Positions 18,654 to 30,122 are shown, numbered from the stretch's first letter. The stretch is DNA of 64,000 bases from Phaeobacter sp. CECT 5382 (GCF_001457775.1 NZ_CYSG01000002.1:186001-250000); one strand, 5' to 3'. Translations and numbers: made by a program. Notes: generated by a model from the letters alone, not told the origin.

Positions 18654-18868
18654 CCCCTGCAGTCCGGCATTCTCATAAGCCAGCGGCTCCGGTAATTCCG
18701 GGGCCGTTTCCATTTTAAACGGAGCTTTTGTCGTGCGGTCGGGCAACGATTGCCCCTGTTTCCGACCCCGAGACCCTGCAGGGCCTTGACGCTGCTGAAT
18801 TTCCCTTGGAAAACTCCATAAAAGGCCTTGTGCAAGAGGGGCAAACCGCTACTTTGCCTGTCCCGACT

Positions 18869-18894
18869 ATTGCTTTGCCACCATTGCTTTGCCA
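18869..18894 (+). repeat. Two-copy 14-base direct repeat before dnaN
   Basis: ATTGCTTTGCCA occurs at 18869-18880 and 18883-18894, giving a 14-base period, 45 bases upstream of the dnaN start. Function unknown. Confidence 0.4.
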
Positions 18895-18938
18895 TGGCCT
18901 GGCGGCTGCGAACAGGCGCGACGAAGAGGATAAGCGAC

Positions 18939-20060
18939 ATGAAGATCAGCATTGAACGCGGCACACTCCTGAAGGCCGTTGCGCAGGCCCAGTCGGTGGT
19001 GGAGCGCCGCAATACCATACCGATTCTGGCCAATGTTCTGATCGAGGCCGAAGGCGACACCGCCCAGTTCCGCGCCACCGATCTGGATATCGAAGTGGTC
19101 GACAAAGCGCCTGCACAGGTCGAACGGGCCGGGGCCACGACCGTGGCAGCCACGACCCTGCACGAGATCGTGCGCAAATTGCCGGATGGTGCTTTGGTCA
19201 CTCTGACGGCGGATGCGGCGACAGGCCGTCTGACGGTTGAAGCCGGGCGTTCGAACTTTTCGCTGGCCACACTGCCGCGCGAAGACTTCCCGGTAATGGC
19301 CTCGTCAGAGTACCACTCAAATTTTACCGCCAATGCGGCAATGCTGCGTCGTCTCTTTGACAAATCGAAATTTGCGATCTCGACGGAAGAGACCCGCTAT
19401 TACCTGAACGGCGTCTACATGCACGTCTCTGATGCTGCCGAAGGCGGCAAGGTGCTGCGTTGTGTGGCCACCGATGGTCACCGTCTGGCGCGCATTGATG
19501 CGCCACTGCCCATGGGTGCCGAAGACATGCCCGGTGTCATCGTGCCGCGTAAAACCGTGGGCGAGATGCGCAAGCTGCTTGATGATGACGAGATGGATAT
19601 CGCAGTTTCGGTCTCTGAAACCAAGGTGCGTTTCGCAACACCAAATATCACTTTGACCTCCAAGGTCATCGATGGCACCTTTCCCGACTACACCCGTGTT
19701 ATTCCGGTCGGCAACACTCGTCGGCTTGAAGTGGATGCTTCGGAATTTGCCCGCGCAGTTGACCGTGTGGCGACCGTATCGTCTGAACGCTCCCGTGCGG
19801 TGAAGCTGCAGTTGGACGAAGACCGCCTGACGCTGTCAGTCAACGCACCAGACAGCGGCGCTGCCGAAGAAGAGCTGGCAGTTGCCTATGGGGATGAGCG
19901 ACTGGAAATTGGTTTTAACGCCAAATATCTGCTGGAGATAGCCAATCAAGTCGATCGTGAGAACGCAGTTTTCCTGTTCAACTCTTCTGGTGATCCGACC
20001 CTGATGCGCGAAGGCAATGACGAAAGCGCTGTCTATGTCGTCATGCCGATGCGCGTTTGA
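18939..20060 (+). CDS. dnaN: DNA polymerase III beta sliding clamp DnaN
   Basis: A 373 aa ring-forming clamp that tethers polymerase III and other partners to DNA. Sequence landmarks are MKISIERGTLLKAV at the start, ERRNTIPILANVL (about 22-34), the middle RRLFDKSKFAISTEETRYYLNGVY, and the C-terminal end DPTLMREGNDESAVYVVMPMRV that lines the protein-binding pocket. The frame is open to 18828, but ATG 18939 matches the family start. It lies between dnaA and recF in the classic order, with only 43 bases to recF. Confidence 0.97.
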   Translation: MKISIERGTLLKAVAQAQSVVERRNTIPILANVLIEAEGDTAQFRATDLDIEVVDKAPAQVERAGATTVAATTLHEIVRKLPDGALVTLTADAATGRLTVEAGRSNFSLATLPREDFPVMASSEYHSNFTANAAMLRRLFDKSKFAISTEETRYYLNGVYMHVSDAAEGGKVLRCVATDGHRLARIDAPLPMGAEDMPGVIVPRKTVGEMRKLLDDDEMDIAVSVSETKVRFATPNITLTSKVIDGTFPDYTRVIPVGNTRRLEVDASEFARAVDRVATVSSERSRAVKLQLDEDRLTLSVNAPDSGAAEEELAVAYGDERLEIGFNAKYLLEIANQVDRENAVFLFNSSGDPTLMREGNDESAVYVVMPMRV

Positions 20061-20103
20061 CGCATCAGAGCTGCGTTGCCGTGAATAGAAAGGCGCGTCT
20101 TTC

Positions 20104-21201
20104 GTGCTGGCCCTGACCAAATTGACATTGTCCCACTTCCGCTCGCATCTGCGGGCGGAAATGCATTTGGACGGACGCCCAGTGGCCATCTGCGGCGACA
20201 ATGGCGCCGGCAAAACCAATATCCTTGAGGCGGTTTCGCTGTTTTCACCGGGGCGGGGGTTGCGTCGTGCCAGTGCTGCCGACATGGCGCGCCGACCCGA
20301 AAGTCTGGGCTGGAAGCTGAAAGGCGTGTTGCAAGCGCCAGATCAGACCTATGAGGTGGAAACCTGGTCAGATGAAGGCGCGGCCCGGCAGGTGCGGATC
20401 GACAACAAGGCCTCCAATCAGATTGCACTGGGGCAGATTTGCCGGGTGGTCTGGTTGGTGCCGGTGATGGACCGCCTTTGGGTCGAGGCCGCCGAAGGGC
20501 GTCGCCGTTTTCTTGATCGTATCGCGCTGAGTTTTGACCCCACCCATGCCGAGGCGACGCTGGCCTATGAAAAAGCCATGCGTGAACGCAACCGGTTGCT
20601 GAAAGAGCAGATCACCGATCCGGCCTGGTATCGGGTTTTGGAGGCGCAGATGGCTGCTGCCGGGCATCGCATTCACCAGGCCCGAACCCAGGCTGTGCAG
20701 CGGCTGATCACAGCACAGGAGACCTCCAAAACCCAGTTCCCAACGGCCAGTCTGGAGCTGGTGCAATCCGATGGCGACATGCCCCTGAGCGAAGCGGATT
20801 TTGCAACGGCGCTGAACGCGGGACGTGGTCGGGATATGGCCGCAGGCAGGTCGCTGACAGGGCCGCATCGGAGTGATCTGATTGGCAGCTATGCTGCCAA
20901 GGGTATTGCCGCCAGGGATTGCTCAACCGGTGAACAAAAGGCGCTTTTGGTGTCGCTGATCCTGGCCAATGCACGCGCTCTGGCCGCCAGCGAGGGCGCG
21001 CCGCCGATCCTGCTGCTGGATGAGGTGGCAGCGCATCTGGACGCGGGACGCCGTGCGGCGCTTTATGATGAGATCTGCGCTTTGGGAGCGCAGGCTTGGA
21101 TGACCGGCACCGGTCCTGAACTTTTTGCCGAACTTGGTGCTCGGGCGCAAATTCTTGAAGTGACAGACCACAGCGGTGCGTCGGAAATTTCAGTCACATG
21201 A
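20104..21201 (+). CDS. recF: DNA replication and repair protein RecF
   Basis: A 365 aa SMC-like ATPase that helps load RecA at gapped DNA. Walker A is GDNGAGKTN (about 31-39), the ABC signature is STGEQKALLVSLILANA, and Walker B is ILLLDEVAAHLD. The start is a GTG; no good ATG precedes the first beta strand (LALTKLTLSHFRSH). Length is normal. It follows dnaN closely and overlaps the exporter gene by four bases (ATGA). Confidence 0.95.
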   Translation: MLALTKLTLSHFRSHLRAEMHLDGRPVAICGDNGAGKTNILEAVSLFSPGRGLRRASAADMARRPESLGWKLKGVLQAPDQTYEVETWSDEGAARQVRIDNKASNQIALGQICRVVWLVPVMDRLWVEAAEGRRRFLDRIALSFDPTHAEATLAYEKAMRERNRLLKEQITDPAWYRVLEAQMAAAGHRIHQARTQAVQRLITAQETSKTQFPTASLELVQSDGDMPLSEADFATALNAGRGRDMAAGRSLTGPHRSDLIGSYAAKGIAARDCSTGEQKALLVSLILANARALAASEGAPPILLLDEVAAHLDAGRRAALYDEICALGAQAWMTGTGPELFAELGARAQILEVTDHSGASEISVT

Positions 21202-21818
21202 CGCTGACGCCCTGGGATCTGCTGCTCTATGCTGGGGCGCTGTTTGTTCTGTTTCTCACACCTGGGCCGGTCTGGCTTGCACTTTTGGCACGGTCGATGT
21301 CGGGTGGGTTTCAGGCCGCCTGGCCGTTGGCGCTGGGGGTTGCCTGTGGCGATCTTTTCTGGCCGCTGCTGGCAATCGGTGGCATGTCTTGGCTAGCGAG
21401 TAGCCTGGGCGAAGTGATGATCCTTATGCGCTGGCTGGCCTGTTTGATGTTTATCACCATGGGCATTCTGGTCATCCGCAGTGCTGACCGCCGCCTTCAG
21501 GAAAACAGTGCTCTTACCCGGCCCGGCACCTGGGCGGGTTTTGTTGCAGGGCTGGCTGTGATCTTGGGAAACCCGAAGGCGATCCTGTTCTACATGGGGC
21601 TTTTGCCCGGCTTTTTTGATCTGTCCGGTGTCACGCGTTGGGACGTTCTGGCGATCGTGTCGTTGTCGTTTGTTGTGCCTCTGCTGGGTAATCTGATCAT
21701 GGCGGGGCTGGTGCATCAGCTGCGCGCGCTGCTCTCCTCTGCGCAGGCAATGCGGCGGCTCAATCTTGCGTCTGGGGCACTTTTGATCGGGGTCGGTCTG
21801 TTGTTACCCTTTACCTGA
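21198..21818 (+). CDS. LysE/RhtB family amino-acid exporter
   Basis: A 206 aa inner-membrane protein with about six hydrophobic segments. The N-terminal LFLTPGPVWLALLARSMSGGFQAAWPLALGVACGD and the middle GNPKAILFYMGLLPGFFD are hallmarks of the LysE/RhtB superfamily, which exports amino acids or related small molecules. Exact substrate unknown. It starts within the recF stop (ATGA) and so is translationally coupled to a replication gene, although a functional link is doubtful. Confidence 0.9.
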   Translation: MTLTPWDLLLYAGALFVLFLTPGPVWLALLARSMSGGFQAAWPLALGVACGDLFWPLLAIGGMSWLASSLGEVMILMRWLACLMFITMGILVIRSADRRLQENSALTRPGTWAGFVAGLAVILGNPKAILFYMGLLPGFFDLSGVTRWDVLAIVSLSFVVPLLGNLIMAGLVHQLRALLSSAQAMRRLNLASGALLIGVGLLLPFT

Positions 21819-21878
21819 ATCAGCAAGCGGTTCGAGGCGCATAAAACTGGCTGGCGGATATTGGCAAACTCCCTTTGA

Positions 21879-24380
<2,502 letters not shown>

Positions 24381-24394
24381 TCGGGTACCCCTCC

Positions 24395-24579
24395 ATCTGT
24401 GACCTAGCTCTTGTCGCGCAACGTCCGATCACCTTTGAGTGTGAGAGCTGGCCGCACCTGAAAGCCGAGATCGGGAAGCAGATCAGGTTTGGAGATCCGC
24501 CCAGTCCCTGACAAAAGGCGCTGTCGAGAACATCAACCGTCGCGCGTGACGTTGGCTACCCCTCAAGCGCGACATCGGG
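24395..24579 (+). pseudogene. Decayed IS30-family transposase C-terminal fragment
   Basis: The plus strand after gyrB can be read as LVAQRPITF then SWPHLKAEIGKQIRFGDPPSP, a stop (24509-24511) where a Trp is expected, then after a one-base deletion KGAVENINRR, another stop (24547), and RWLPLKRDIG. This matches the C-terminal IS30 consensus (ITFDNGTEF, HLKxEIG, DPHSPWQKGAVENTNRRLRRWLP). Two nonsense codons, a frameshift and a small deletion show it is dead. No terminal inverted repeats or 5' part are visible, so it is a relic. Confidence 0.75.
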
Positions 24580-24588
24580 GCGGCGGGT

Positions 24589-25200
24589 TTAGAACCGCAG
24601 GCGCAACTGGGCTTTTCGGGTCGTCTGACTAATCTGGTCAAAGCTTTGATCAAGCCGGGTTTCGGCCTGTAGCACGACCTCTGCCGCTGCACGGGCATCT
24701 TCACCTGCATCATGGTGCTGGAACACTAGGCCCAGGCGCTTTTTTAGATGTGCCAGCCCATGGCCGCCATTGCCCTTGAATTCGGGCCAGGCAGCACGGG
24801 CGATCTTGACGCTGTCGCTCCAACTCAGATCCGGGTTGGACAAACGGTAGGCGCGGCAGGCCGCAGCAATAGCCTTGCTGTCAAAGCTGCTGTGTTGCAC
24901 CAGGTGATGCAATTCCAGAAAGGGAAACAGCCATTCCCAGGCTTCGGGAAAAGTCGGCGCAGCTGTGACGGCTGCGGCCGAGATGCCGTGCAAATCGGTG
25001 TTGAAGGCATCAAAGCGTTGTTCCGGATTGATGTAGGTGGCAAAGTGGACGATCCGGTTGTCAGGGCGGACACAGGCGAGGCCGATTTGGCAGATGCTGG
25101 CACTGTCCCGACACGAGGTTTCCACATCCAGCGCAATGAACCGGAAAGGGCCGACTGGCAAAGCTGGGGAATCTGTGAAGGGAGCGGTCCTGGCGCGCAT
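24589..25200 (-). CDS. 3'-5' exonuclease, DnaQ/DEDDh family
   Basis: A 203 aa exonuclease-domain protein. Exo I is FIALDVETS (Asp25, Glu27), exo II is in VQHSSFDSKAI, and exo III is FQHHDAGEDARAAAEV, giving the DEDDh set. LHGISAAAVTAAPTFPEAW follows the DnaQ-like pattern. It is too short and divergent to be the polymerase III epsilon subunit by itself, so an auxiliary nuclease is the better call. ATG 25200 lies 4 bases after the TetR stop, so the two form an operon. The IS30 relic is at its 3' end. Confidence 0.82.
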   Translation of the reverse strand: MRARTAPFTDSPALPVGPFRFIALDVETSCRDSASICQIGLACVRPDNRIVHFATYINPEQRFDAFNTDLHGISAAAVTAAPTFPEAWEWLFPFLELHHLVQHSSFDSKAIAAACRAYRLSNPDLSWSDSVKIARAAWPEFKGNGGHGLAHLKKRLGLVFQHHDAGEDARAAAEVVLQAETRLDQSFDQISQTTRKAQLRLRF

Positions 25201-25204
25201 GGGC

Positions 25205-25822
25205 TTACCTTGCCTGTGCTTGTGGGCTGTGCAAGCGCGTCTGCAACAGATCGAGAAAGATCTCGCAATATTGGCGTAACAGTGTGACATCCGCTGTGGT
25301 GCGGGAAAAGCTCCAAAGCCCATGTATTGAGATCAGCGTGAATTCTGTCAGCGCCTGTAATTCGTTCTCGTCCAACCCACCTGCGGTCGCCGCTTCGTTG
25401 GTGAGGGCGTTGCGAAAGCCTGTGGCGAGGCGCGTAATATGCTGGTCCAGCAGGGCGCGGGTTTGCTGATCCTCTGGGGCAATCTGCGCTAGCGTGTTCA
25501 GAACAAGGCAGCCGATGCCAAAACCCTGATTGGCCTCAAACCGGGCGAGCAGGCGGTCTAGATAGCCGCGAATGGCCTCCAGCCCGGCGCCCTCGGCCTC
25601 GACCTGGGCAAAAACCGGGGTGACGACACGGTCTTGATAGCGGTGCAGACAGGCGTGAAATAAAGCTTCTTTGCCCGCGAAATCGCTATAAATCCCTCCC
25701 CGGCTGACACCGGTTTCACGCACCAGATCACCCATGGAAACAACATGGTACCCCGTAGTCCAAAACGTTTTCAGGGCATTATCCACCAGTTCGGTACGAG
25801 ACGAGGATTTGGCGCGGGGCAT
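25205..25822 (-). CDS. TetR/AcrR family transcriptional regulator
   Basis: A 205 aa repressor-type protein. Residues about 8-55 form the TetR helix-turn-helix (ALKTFWTTGYHVVSMGDL, then ETGVSRGGIYSDFAGKEALF); the remainder is an all-helical ligand-binding domain of the AcrR/YcdC-like type. It is divergent from a haloalkane dehalogenase with a 74-base gap containing a near-palindrome, so it probably represses that gene and itself. In Rhodococcus, a TetR regulator (DhaR) similarly controls dhaA. The exonuclease follows 4 bases downstream. Confidence 0.88.
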   Translation of the reverse strand: MPRAKSSSRTELVDNALKTFWTTGYHVVSMGDLVRETGVSRGGIYSDFAGKEALFHACLHRYQDRVVTPVFAQVEAEGAGLEAIRGYLDRLLARFEANQGFGIGCLVLNTLAQIAPEDQQTRALLDQHITRLATGFRNALTNEAATAGGLDENELQALTEFTLISIHGLWSFSRTTADVTLLRQYCEIFLDLLQTRLHSPQAQAR

Positions 25823-25838
25823 TTTGATCCTTGTTTTG

Positions 25839-25850
25839 GAATGATCGTTC
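25839..25850. promoter_or_regulatory. Candidate TetR operator
   Basis: GAATGATCGTTC is palindromic except for one pair (pattern GAAYGATCRTTC) and lies between the divergent TetR and haloalkane dehalogenase genes, 17 bases before the regulator start. It resembles many TetR/AcrR operators; occupancy is inference. Confidence 0.45.
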
Positions 25851-25896
25851 TTTTAGCATCATTGAGAGCCAGTCTCAAGACCCAGAAGGATACAGG

Positions 25897-26775
25897 ATGT
25901 CTACGAGTTTTCGCGACAAAAAGAAATTTGCCACGGTCCATGGCAAGCAGATGGCCTATATCGACGAAGGAGAGGGCGACCCTATCGTGTTTTTACATGG
26001 CAATCCGACTTCGTCTTATCTGTGGCGCAACGTGATGCCGCATTTGGCCGGACAGGGGCGGGTGATTGCGCCGGATCTAATCGGTATGGGGGATTCAGAT
26101 AAGCTCGAAAACTCTGGCCCGGATCGCTACACCTATGTGGAACACCGCAAGTATTTGTTTGCGTTGTTGGAACAGCTAGGCGTCACCCAAAACGTGACCT
26201 TCGTCATTCACGACTGGGGCTCCGGCCTTGGCTTTCATTGGGCGCATATGAATTCGGACGCGGTCAAGGGCATCGCCTTTATGGAGGGGATCGTCGCTCC
26301 CGTGCCAACTTGGGAAAGCTTCCCGGAAGGGCCGCGTGCCATGTTCCAGGGCTTGCGTTCCGAGGCGGGCGAAGAAATGGTTTTGCAAAAGAACCTATTT
26401 GTCGAAGCGATCCTGCCCGGATCCATCCTGCGCGAGCTAAGCGCCGAGGAAATGGCCGAATATCGTCGGCCCTTCTCAGAACCAGGCGAAGATCGGCGAC
26501 CGACCCTGACCTGGCCACGCCAGATCCCGATCGCAGGAGATCCCGCAGATGTGACAGAGGTCGTCACGGCCTATTCCGCTTGGCTGCGCGAAACCCCGGT
26601 GCCCAAGCTGTTTGTTAATGCAGAGCCGGGTGCATTGATTGCGGGACCGGTGCGGGATTATGTGCGCAGCTTTCCCAATCTGACAGAGGTGACCGTGGCA
26701 GGGGCGCATTTCATCCAAGAAGATTCCCCGGATGAGATCGGACAGGCCGTCAGCGCTTGGCTTTCCACCCTGTAG
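25897..26775 (+). CDS. Haloalkane dehalogenase, alpha/beta hydrolase
   Basis: A 292 aa enzyme that hydrolyses carbon-halogen bonds in haloalkanes to alcohols. The haloalkane dehalogenase catalytic set is visible: nucleophile Asp106 in VIHDWGS, acid Glu130 after strand beta-6 (FMEGI), base His271 in [10 protein letters not shown], and halide-binding Asn36 (HGNPTSS) and Trp107. The Asp-Glu-His plus Asn-Trp combination is subfamily II (DhaA/LinB-like). ATG 25897 follows AGAAGGATACAGG and gives the usual start; the frame is open to 25831. It is probably controlled by the divergent TetR gene. Natural substrate unknown. Confidence 0.9.
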   Translation: MSTSFRDKKKFATVHGKQMAYIDEGEGDPIVFLHGNPTSSYLWRNVMPHLAGQGRVIAPDLIGMGDSDKLENSGPDRYTYVEHRKYLFALLEQLGVTQNVTFVIHDWGSGLGFHWAHMNSDAVKGIAFMEGIVAPVPTWESFPEGPRAMFQGLRSEAGEEMVLQKNLFVEAILPGSILRELSAEEMAEYRRPFSEPGEDRRPTLTWPRQIPIAGDPADVTEVVTAYSAWLRETPVPKLFVNAEPGALIAGPVRDYVRSFPNLTEVTVAGAHFIQEDSPDEIGQAVSAWLSTL

Positions 26776-26783
26776 AGCCTTGG

Positions 26784-26826
26784 TGCAGGCGCAATTCATA
26801 TCGAAATGTCATGAATTGCGCCTGCA
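26784..26826. repeat. Perfect 16-base inverted repeat (large hairpin)
   Basis: TGCAGGCGCAATTCAT (26784-26799) is exactly complementary to ATGAATTGCGCCTGCA (26811-26826), with an 11-base loop. It starts 9 bases after the dehalogenase stop. No T run follows on either strand, so it is not a standard terminator; it could be an mRNA end-stabilising stem, a protein site or a mobile-element scar. Confidence 0.6.
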
Positions 26827-26901
26827 TACTCATTGGAACTCATGAGTGTTCTGTCCGATAAGGCTCGATTATGAAGGTCAGAACAGTGATGAGGAAAGCC
26901 A

Positions 26902-29091
26902 ATGGACCGCGCCCAGATCGTGCATCAAAATCTCCTGGACCGGATCGGCTCTGGTGATCTGCCCACAGGGGCGGCACCCCGCCTCGGTCTGGCTCCGGAA
27001 ACAGCCGTTGCGATCTATCGCGCCCAGGTGTTGAGTCGGGCGCTGGATATCACCAGCCGTGCGATGCAAAAGGCAGGTCAGGGGTTCTACACGATTGGCT
27101 CGTCTGGGCACGAAGGCATGGCGGCGGTTGCTCGCGCCCTGCGTCCGGATGATATGGCGTTTTTGCACTACCGCGATGCGGCCTTTCAGATTGCCCGCGC
27201 CGATCAGGTGCCGGGGCAGCGCATTGCCTGGGACATGCTGTTGTCCTTTGCCTGCTCGTCAGAGGATCCGACCTCTGGTGGGCGGCACAAGGTGCTGGGG
27301 TCAAAGTCGCTGATGATCCCGCCGCAGACCTCCACCATTGCCAGTCACCTGCCCAAGGCGGTTGGTGCGGCCTATTCCATAGGTGCCGCCAAACGACATG
27401 CGCCGGAACACCAGATTCTGGCCGATGATGGCATTGTTATGTGTTCCTTTGGCGACGCCTCAGCAAACCATTCTACTGCGCAGGGGGCGATCAACACGGC
27501 GGGCTGGACCTCGGTGCAATCGACACCGCTGCCGCTGCTGTTTGTCTGCGAAGATAACGGCATCGGGATTTCGACCAAAACGCCGAAGGGTTGGATCGAG
27601 ACCTCGATGCGCGCGCGTCCCGGGATCAAGTATTTCAAGACCGACGGCCTCGATATTTATGAAGCCTTTGCTGTGGCCCAGGAGGCCGCCGACTATGTAC
27701 GCCGCCGCAAGAAACCCGCCTTTCTGCATCTGCGCACGGTGCGCCTGTATGGTCACGCAGGCGCTGATGTGCCCACCACCTATCTCAGCAAGGCCGAGGT
27801 CGAGGCGGATGAAGCCAATGATCCGCTGCTGCATTCTGTGCGCTTGTTGCAAGAGGCCGGTGCGCTGTCGCGGGACGCGGCGTTGAAGATCTATGATGAG
27901 ACCTGCGCCCGGGTGGAACGGATCCGCGCTGAGGTGGTGACGCGTCCGCATCTGAAAACAGGCGCGGATGTTGTCGCCAGCCTGATCCCGCCCGCACGGA
28001 CTTGCAAACCCAGCAATGGCCCCAGTGAAGAGGCCCGCGCCAAGGTCTTTGGCGGCGATATGCGCGCGATGGCAGACCCACAGCCGATGTCGCGCCTGAT
28101 TAACTGGGCGCTGACGGACCTGATGCTGCAGCACGGTGAAATCGTGATGATGGGCGAAGACGTTGGCCGCAAGGGCGGTGTCTATGGTGTGACGCAGAAA
28201 CTGCACCAGCGGTTTGGGTCGGATCGAATGATCGACACCTTGTTGGATGAACAATCCATTCTGGGGCTGGCCATTGGCATGGGGCAAAACGGGTTTGTGC
28301 CAATGCCGGAAATCCAGTTCCTGGCCTATCTGCACAACGCCGAGGACCAGCTGCGCGGCGAGGCGGCGACCCTGCCGTTTTTCTCCAACGGGCAATTTAC
28401 CAATCCGATGGTGCTGCGCATCGCAGGCCTGGGCTATCAAAAGGGATTTGGCGGACATTTCCACAATGACAACTCGCTGGCAGTGCTGCGCGATATCCCA
28501 GGGATTGTGATTGCCTGTCCCTCCGATGGCGCCGAGGCGGCAATGATGATGCGCGAAGCGGTACGTCTGGCGCGCGAAGAACAGCGCGTCGTGGTCTTTG
28601 TCGAACCTATCGCGCTTTATCCGATGCGCGATCTGCATGTGGCTAAGGATGGCGGCTGGATGCGTCTTTATCCAGCGCCCGATCAAAGTATCGCGCTGGG
28701 AGAGGTCGGCCAGCATGGAGACGGGACAGACCTTGCCATCGTCACCTATGGCAATGGGCGCTATCTTTCGACTCAGGCGCAGGCAGAGCTGGAGGCACGT
28801 GGCATCAAGACTCGGGTTGTTGATTTGCGCTGGCTGGCACCACTGCCCGCTGATGCGCTGATAGAGGCCACAAGGGGCTGCAAAAACGTATTGATCGTCG
28901 ATGAATGTCGCACCACTGGCAGCCAGTCGGAGGCGCTAATGGCGCTTTTTGCCGAACGCAGCGACATTCCTGCAGCACGCATAGCAGCTGGGGATTGCTT
29001 TATCGCAACGGGCCCGGCCTATGCCGCCACACTGCCCTCGAAAGACAGCATTCTGGCCGCAGCGCTTGATCTGGTAGGAGCAAAGGCATGA
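26902..29091 (+). CDS. Fused alpha-beta E1 component of a 2-oxoacid (branched-chain type) dehydrogenase
   Basis: A 729 aa single-chain thiamine-diphosphate E1. Residues about 30-370 are an E1-alpha domain (ALDITSRAMQKAGQGFYTIGSSGHEG, TPP site CSFGDASANHSTAQGAINTA at 182-200); residues about 395-729 are an E1-beta domain (LMLQHGEIVMMGEDVGRKGGVYGVT, then PLPADALIEATRGCKNVLIVDE). The family decarboxylates 2-oxoacids and passes the acyl group to a lipoyl E2. The TPP motif has GDA in place of the usual GDG. No E2 or E3 gene is in the window. It overlaps the next gene as ATGA. Substrate unknown. Confidence 0.87.
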   Translation: MDRAQIVHQNLLDRIGSGDLPTGAAPRLGLAPETAVAIYRAQVLSRALDITSRAMQKAGQGFYTIGSSGHEGMAAVARALRPDDMAFLHYRDAAFQIARADQVPGQRIAWDMLLSFACSSEDPTSGGRHKVLGSKSLMIPPQTSTIASHLPKAVGAAYSIGAAKRHAPEHQILADDGIVMCSFGDASANHSTAQGAINTAGWTSVQSTPLPLLFVCEDNGIGISTKTPKGWIETSMRARPGIKYFKTDGLDIYEAFAVAQEAADYVRRRKKPAFLHLRTVRLYGHAGADVPTTYLSKAEVEADEANDPLLHSVRLLQEAGALSRDAALKIYDETCARVERIRAEVVTRPHLKTGADVVASLIPPARTCKPSNGPSEEARAKVFGGDMRAMADPQPMSRLINWALTDLMLQHGEIVMMGEDVGRKGGVYGVTQKLHQRFGSDRMIDTLLDEQSILGLAIGMGQNGFVPMPEIQFLAYLHNAEDQLRGEAATLPFFSNGQFTNPMVLRIAGLGYQKGFGGHFHNDNSLAVLRDIPGIVIACPSDGAEAAMMMREAVRLAREEQRVVVFVEPIALYPMRDLHVAKDGGWMRLYPAPDQSIALGEVGQHGDGTDLAIVTYGNGRYLSTQAQAELEARGIKTRVVDLRWLAPLPADALIEATRGCKNVLIVDECRTTGSQSEALMALFAERSDIPAARIAAGDCFIATGPAYAATLPSKDSILAAALDLVGAKA

Positions 29092-30122
29092 CGCGTACAG
29101 CCGTTCTGATTTGCCCCGGCCGGGGCACCTATAACAAGCCGGAACTGGGCTATCTGCACCGTCACCATGCTGACAAAGCTGCACTGTTTGCGAGCTTTGA
29201 TGCAGCCCGGGCGACGCTGGGACAGGAAGAAGTGACAGCGCTGGATGGGGCAACGCGCTTTTCCGTTTCGAAATACTCTCGCGGCGATATAGCCTCGCCG
29301 CTGATCTACGCCAGTGCTGTGGCCGACGCCCAGTCGCTGGCCGAGGATATCGAGGTTGTCGCTGTGACCGGCAATTCCATGGGCTGGTATATTGCGCTGG
29401 CGGCTGCGGGCGCGCTGACGCCACAGCATGGGTTTGATCTGGTCAACACGATGGGCAGCCTGATGCAGGAGCATCTGATCGGCGGCCAGCTGGTCTATCC
29501 CTTTACCGGGAGCGATTGGCGGAATGACCCGCACCGCAAAGCTGATCTGCTGCAAAAGGTAGCCGAAATCAATGCCCGCGAAGGCCATGTTCTGTCGCTG
29601 TCGATTGATCTGGGTGGCTTGCTGGTACTTGCGGGAGATGAGGCGGGGCTTTCGGCCTTTGAGGCTGCCGTGCCCGTGGTCGAGGACCGTTTTCCGATGC
29701 GGCTGGCCAATCACGCGGGCTTTCATACGCGGCTGCAAGAACCGGTTGCGGCGGCGGGGCGCGCGCGCCTGAACGCGGCGATGCTGCAGCAGCCAGAGGT
29801 GGCGCTGATTGATGGGCGTGGGGCGATCTGGCGACCCGGGGCCACGGATCTGGCTGCGCTGTGGGACTACACCCTCGGCCATCAAGTGGTTGAACCCTAT
29901 GACTTCACCCGGGCGGTGCAGAATGCGGCACTGGAATTTGCCCCTGATCTGTTCATTGTCACGGGTCCAGGTACCACTTTGGGCGGTGCCGTGGCGCAGT
30001 CTCTGGTGCATCAGAACTGGCAGGGTTTGAGCGACAAGGCTGCCTTTAAGACGCGACAGCAAAAGGATCCGCTGCTGATTTCAATGGGCGACGACGGCCA
30101 AAGAAAGCTTGTTGTGCGCTGA
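29088..30122 (+). CDS. ACP S-malonyltransferase-like acyltransferase
   Basis: A 344 aa protein with the FabD-type acyltransferase pattern: an N-terminal CPGRGTYNK, nucleophile Ser97 in GNSMGWY, and a candidate catalytic His213 in NHAGFHTRLQEP. Length suits the fold. It diverges from housekeeping FabD (GHSxG is replaced by GNSMG, and the first motif is PGRGTY rather than PGQGSQ). It is coupled by ATGA to the fused E1 gene, suggesting it handles the acyl group the dehydrogenase makes. Specific donor and acceptor are unknown. Confidence 0.75.
   Translation: MTRTAVLICPGRGTYNKPELGYLHRHHADKAALFASFDAARATLGQEEVTALDGATRFSVSKYSRGDIASPLIYASAVADAQSLAEDIEVVAVTGNSMGWYIALAAAGALTPQHGFDLVNTMGSLMQEHLIGGQLVYPFTGSDWRNDPHRKADLLQKVAEINAREGHVLSLSIDLGGLLVLAGDEAGLSAFEAAVPVVEDRFPMRLANHAGFHTRLQEPVAAAGRARLNAAMLQQPEVALIDGRGAIWRPGATDLAALWDYTLGHQVVEPYDFTRAVQNAALEFAPDLFIVTGPGTTLGGAVAQSLVHQNWQGLSDKAAFKTRQQKDPLLISMGDDGQRKLVVR

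Noticed and set aside
27460-28716. A 418-codon antisense frame within the fused E1 gene
   Set aside because: Shadow of codon bias; E1 motifs on the plus strand are unmistakable.
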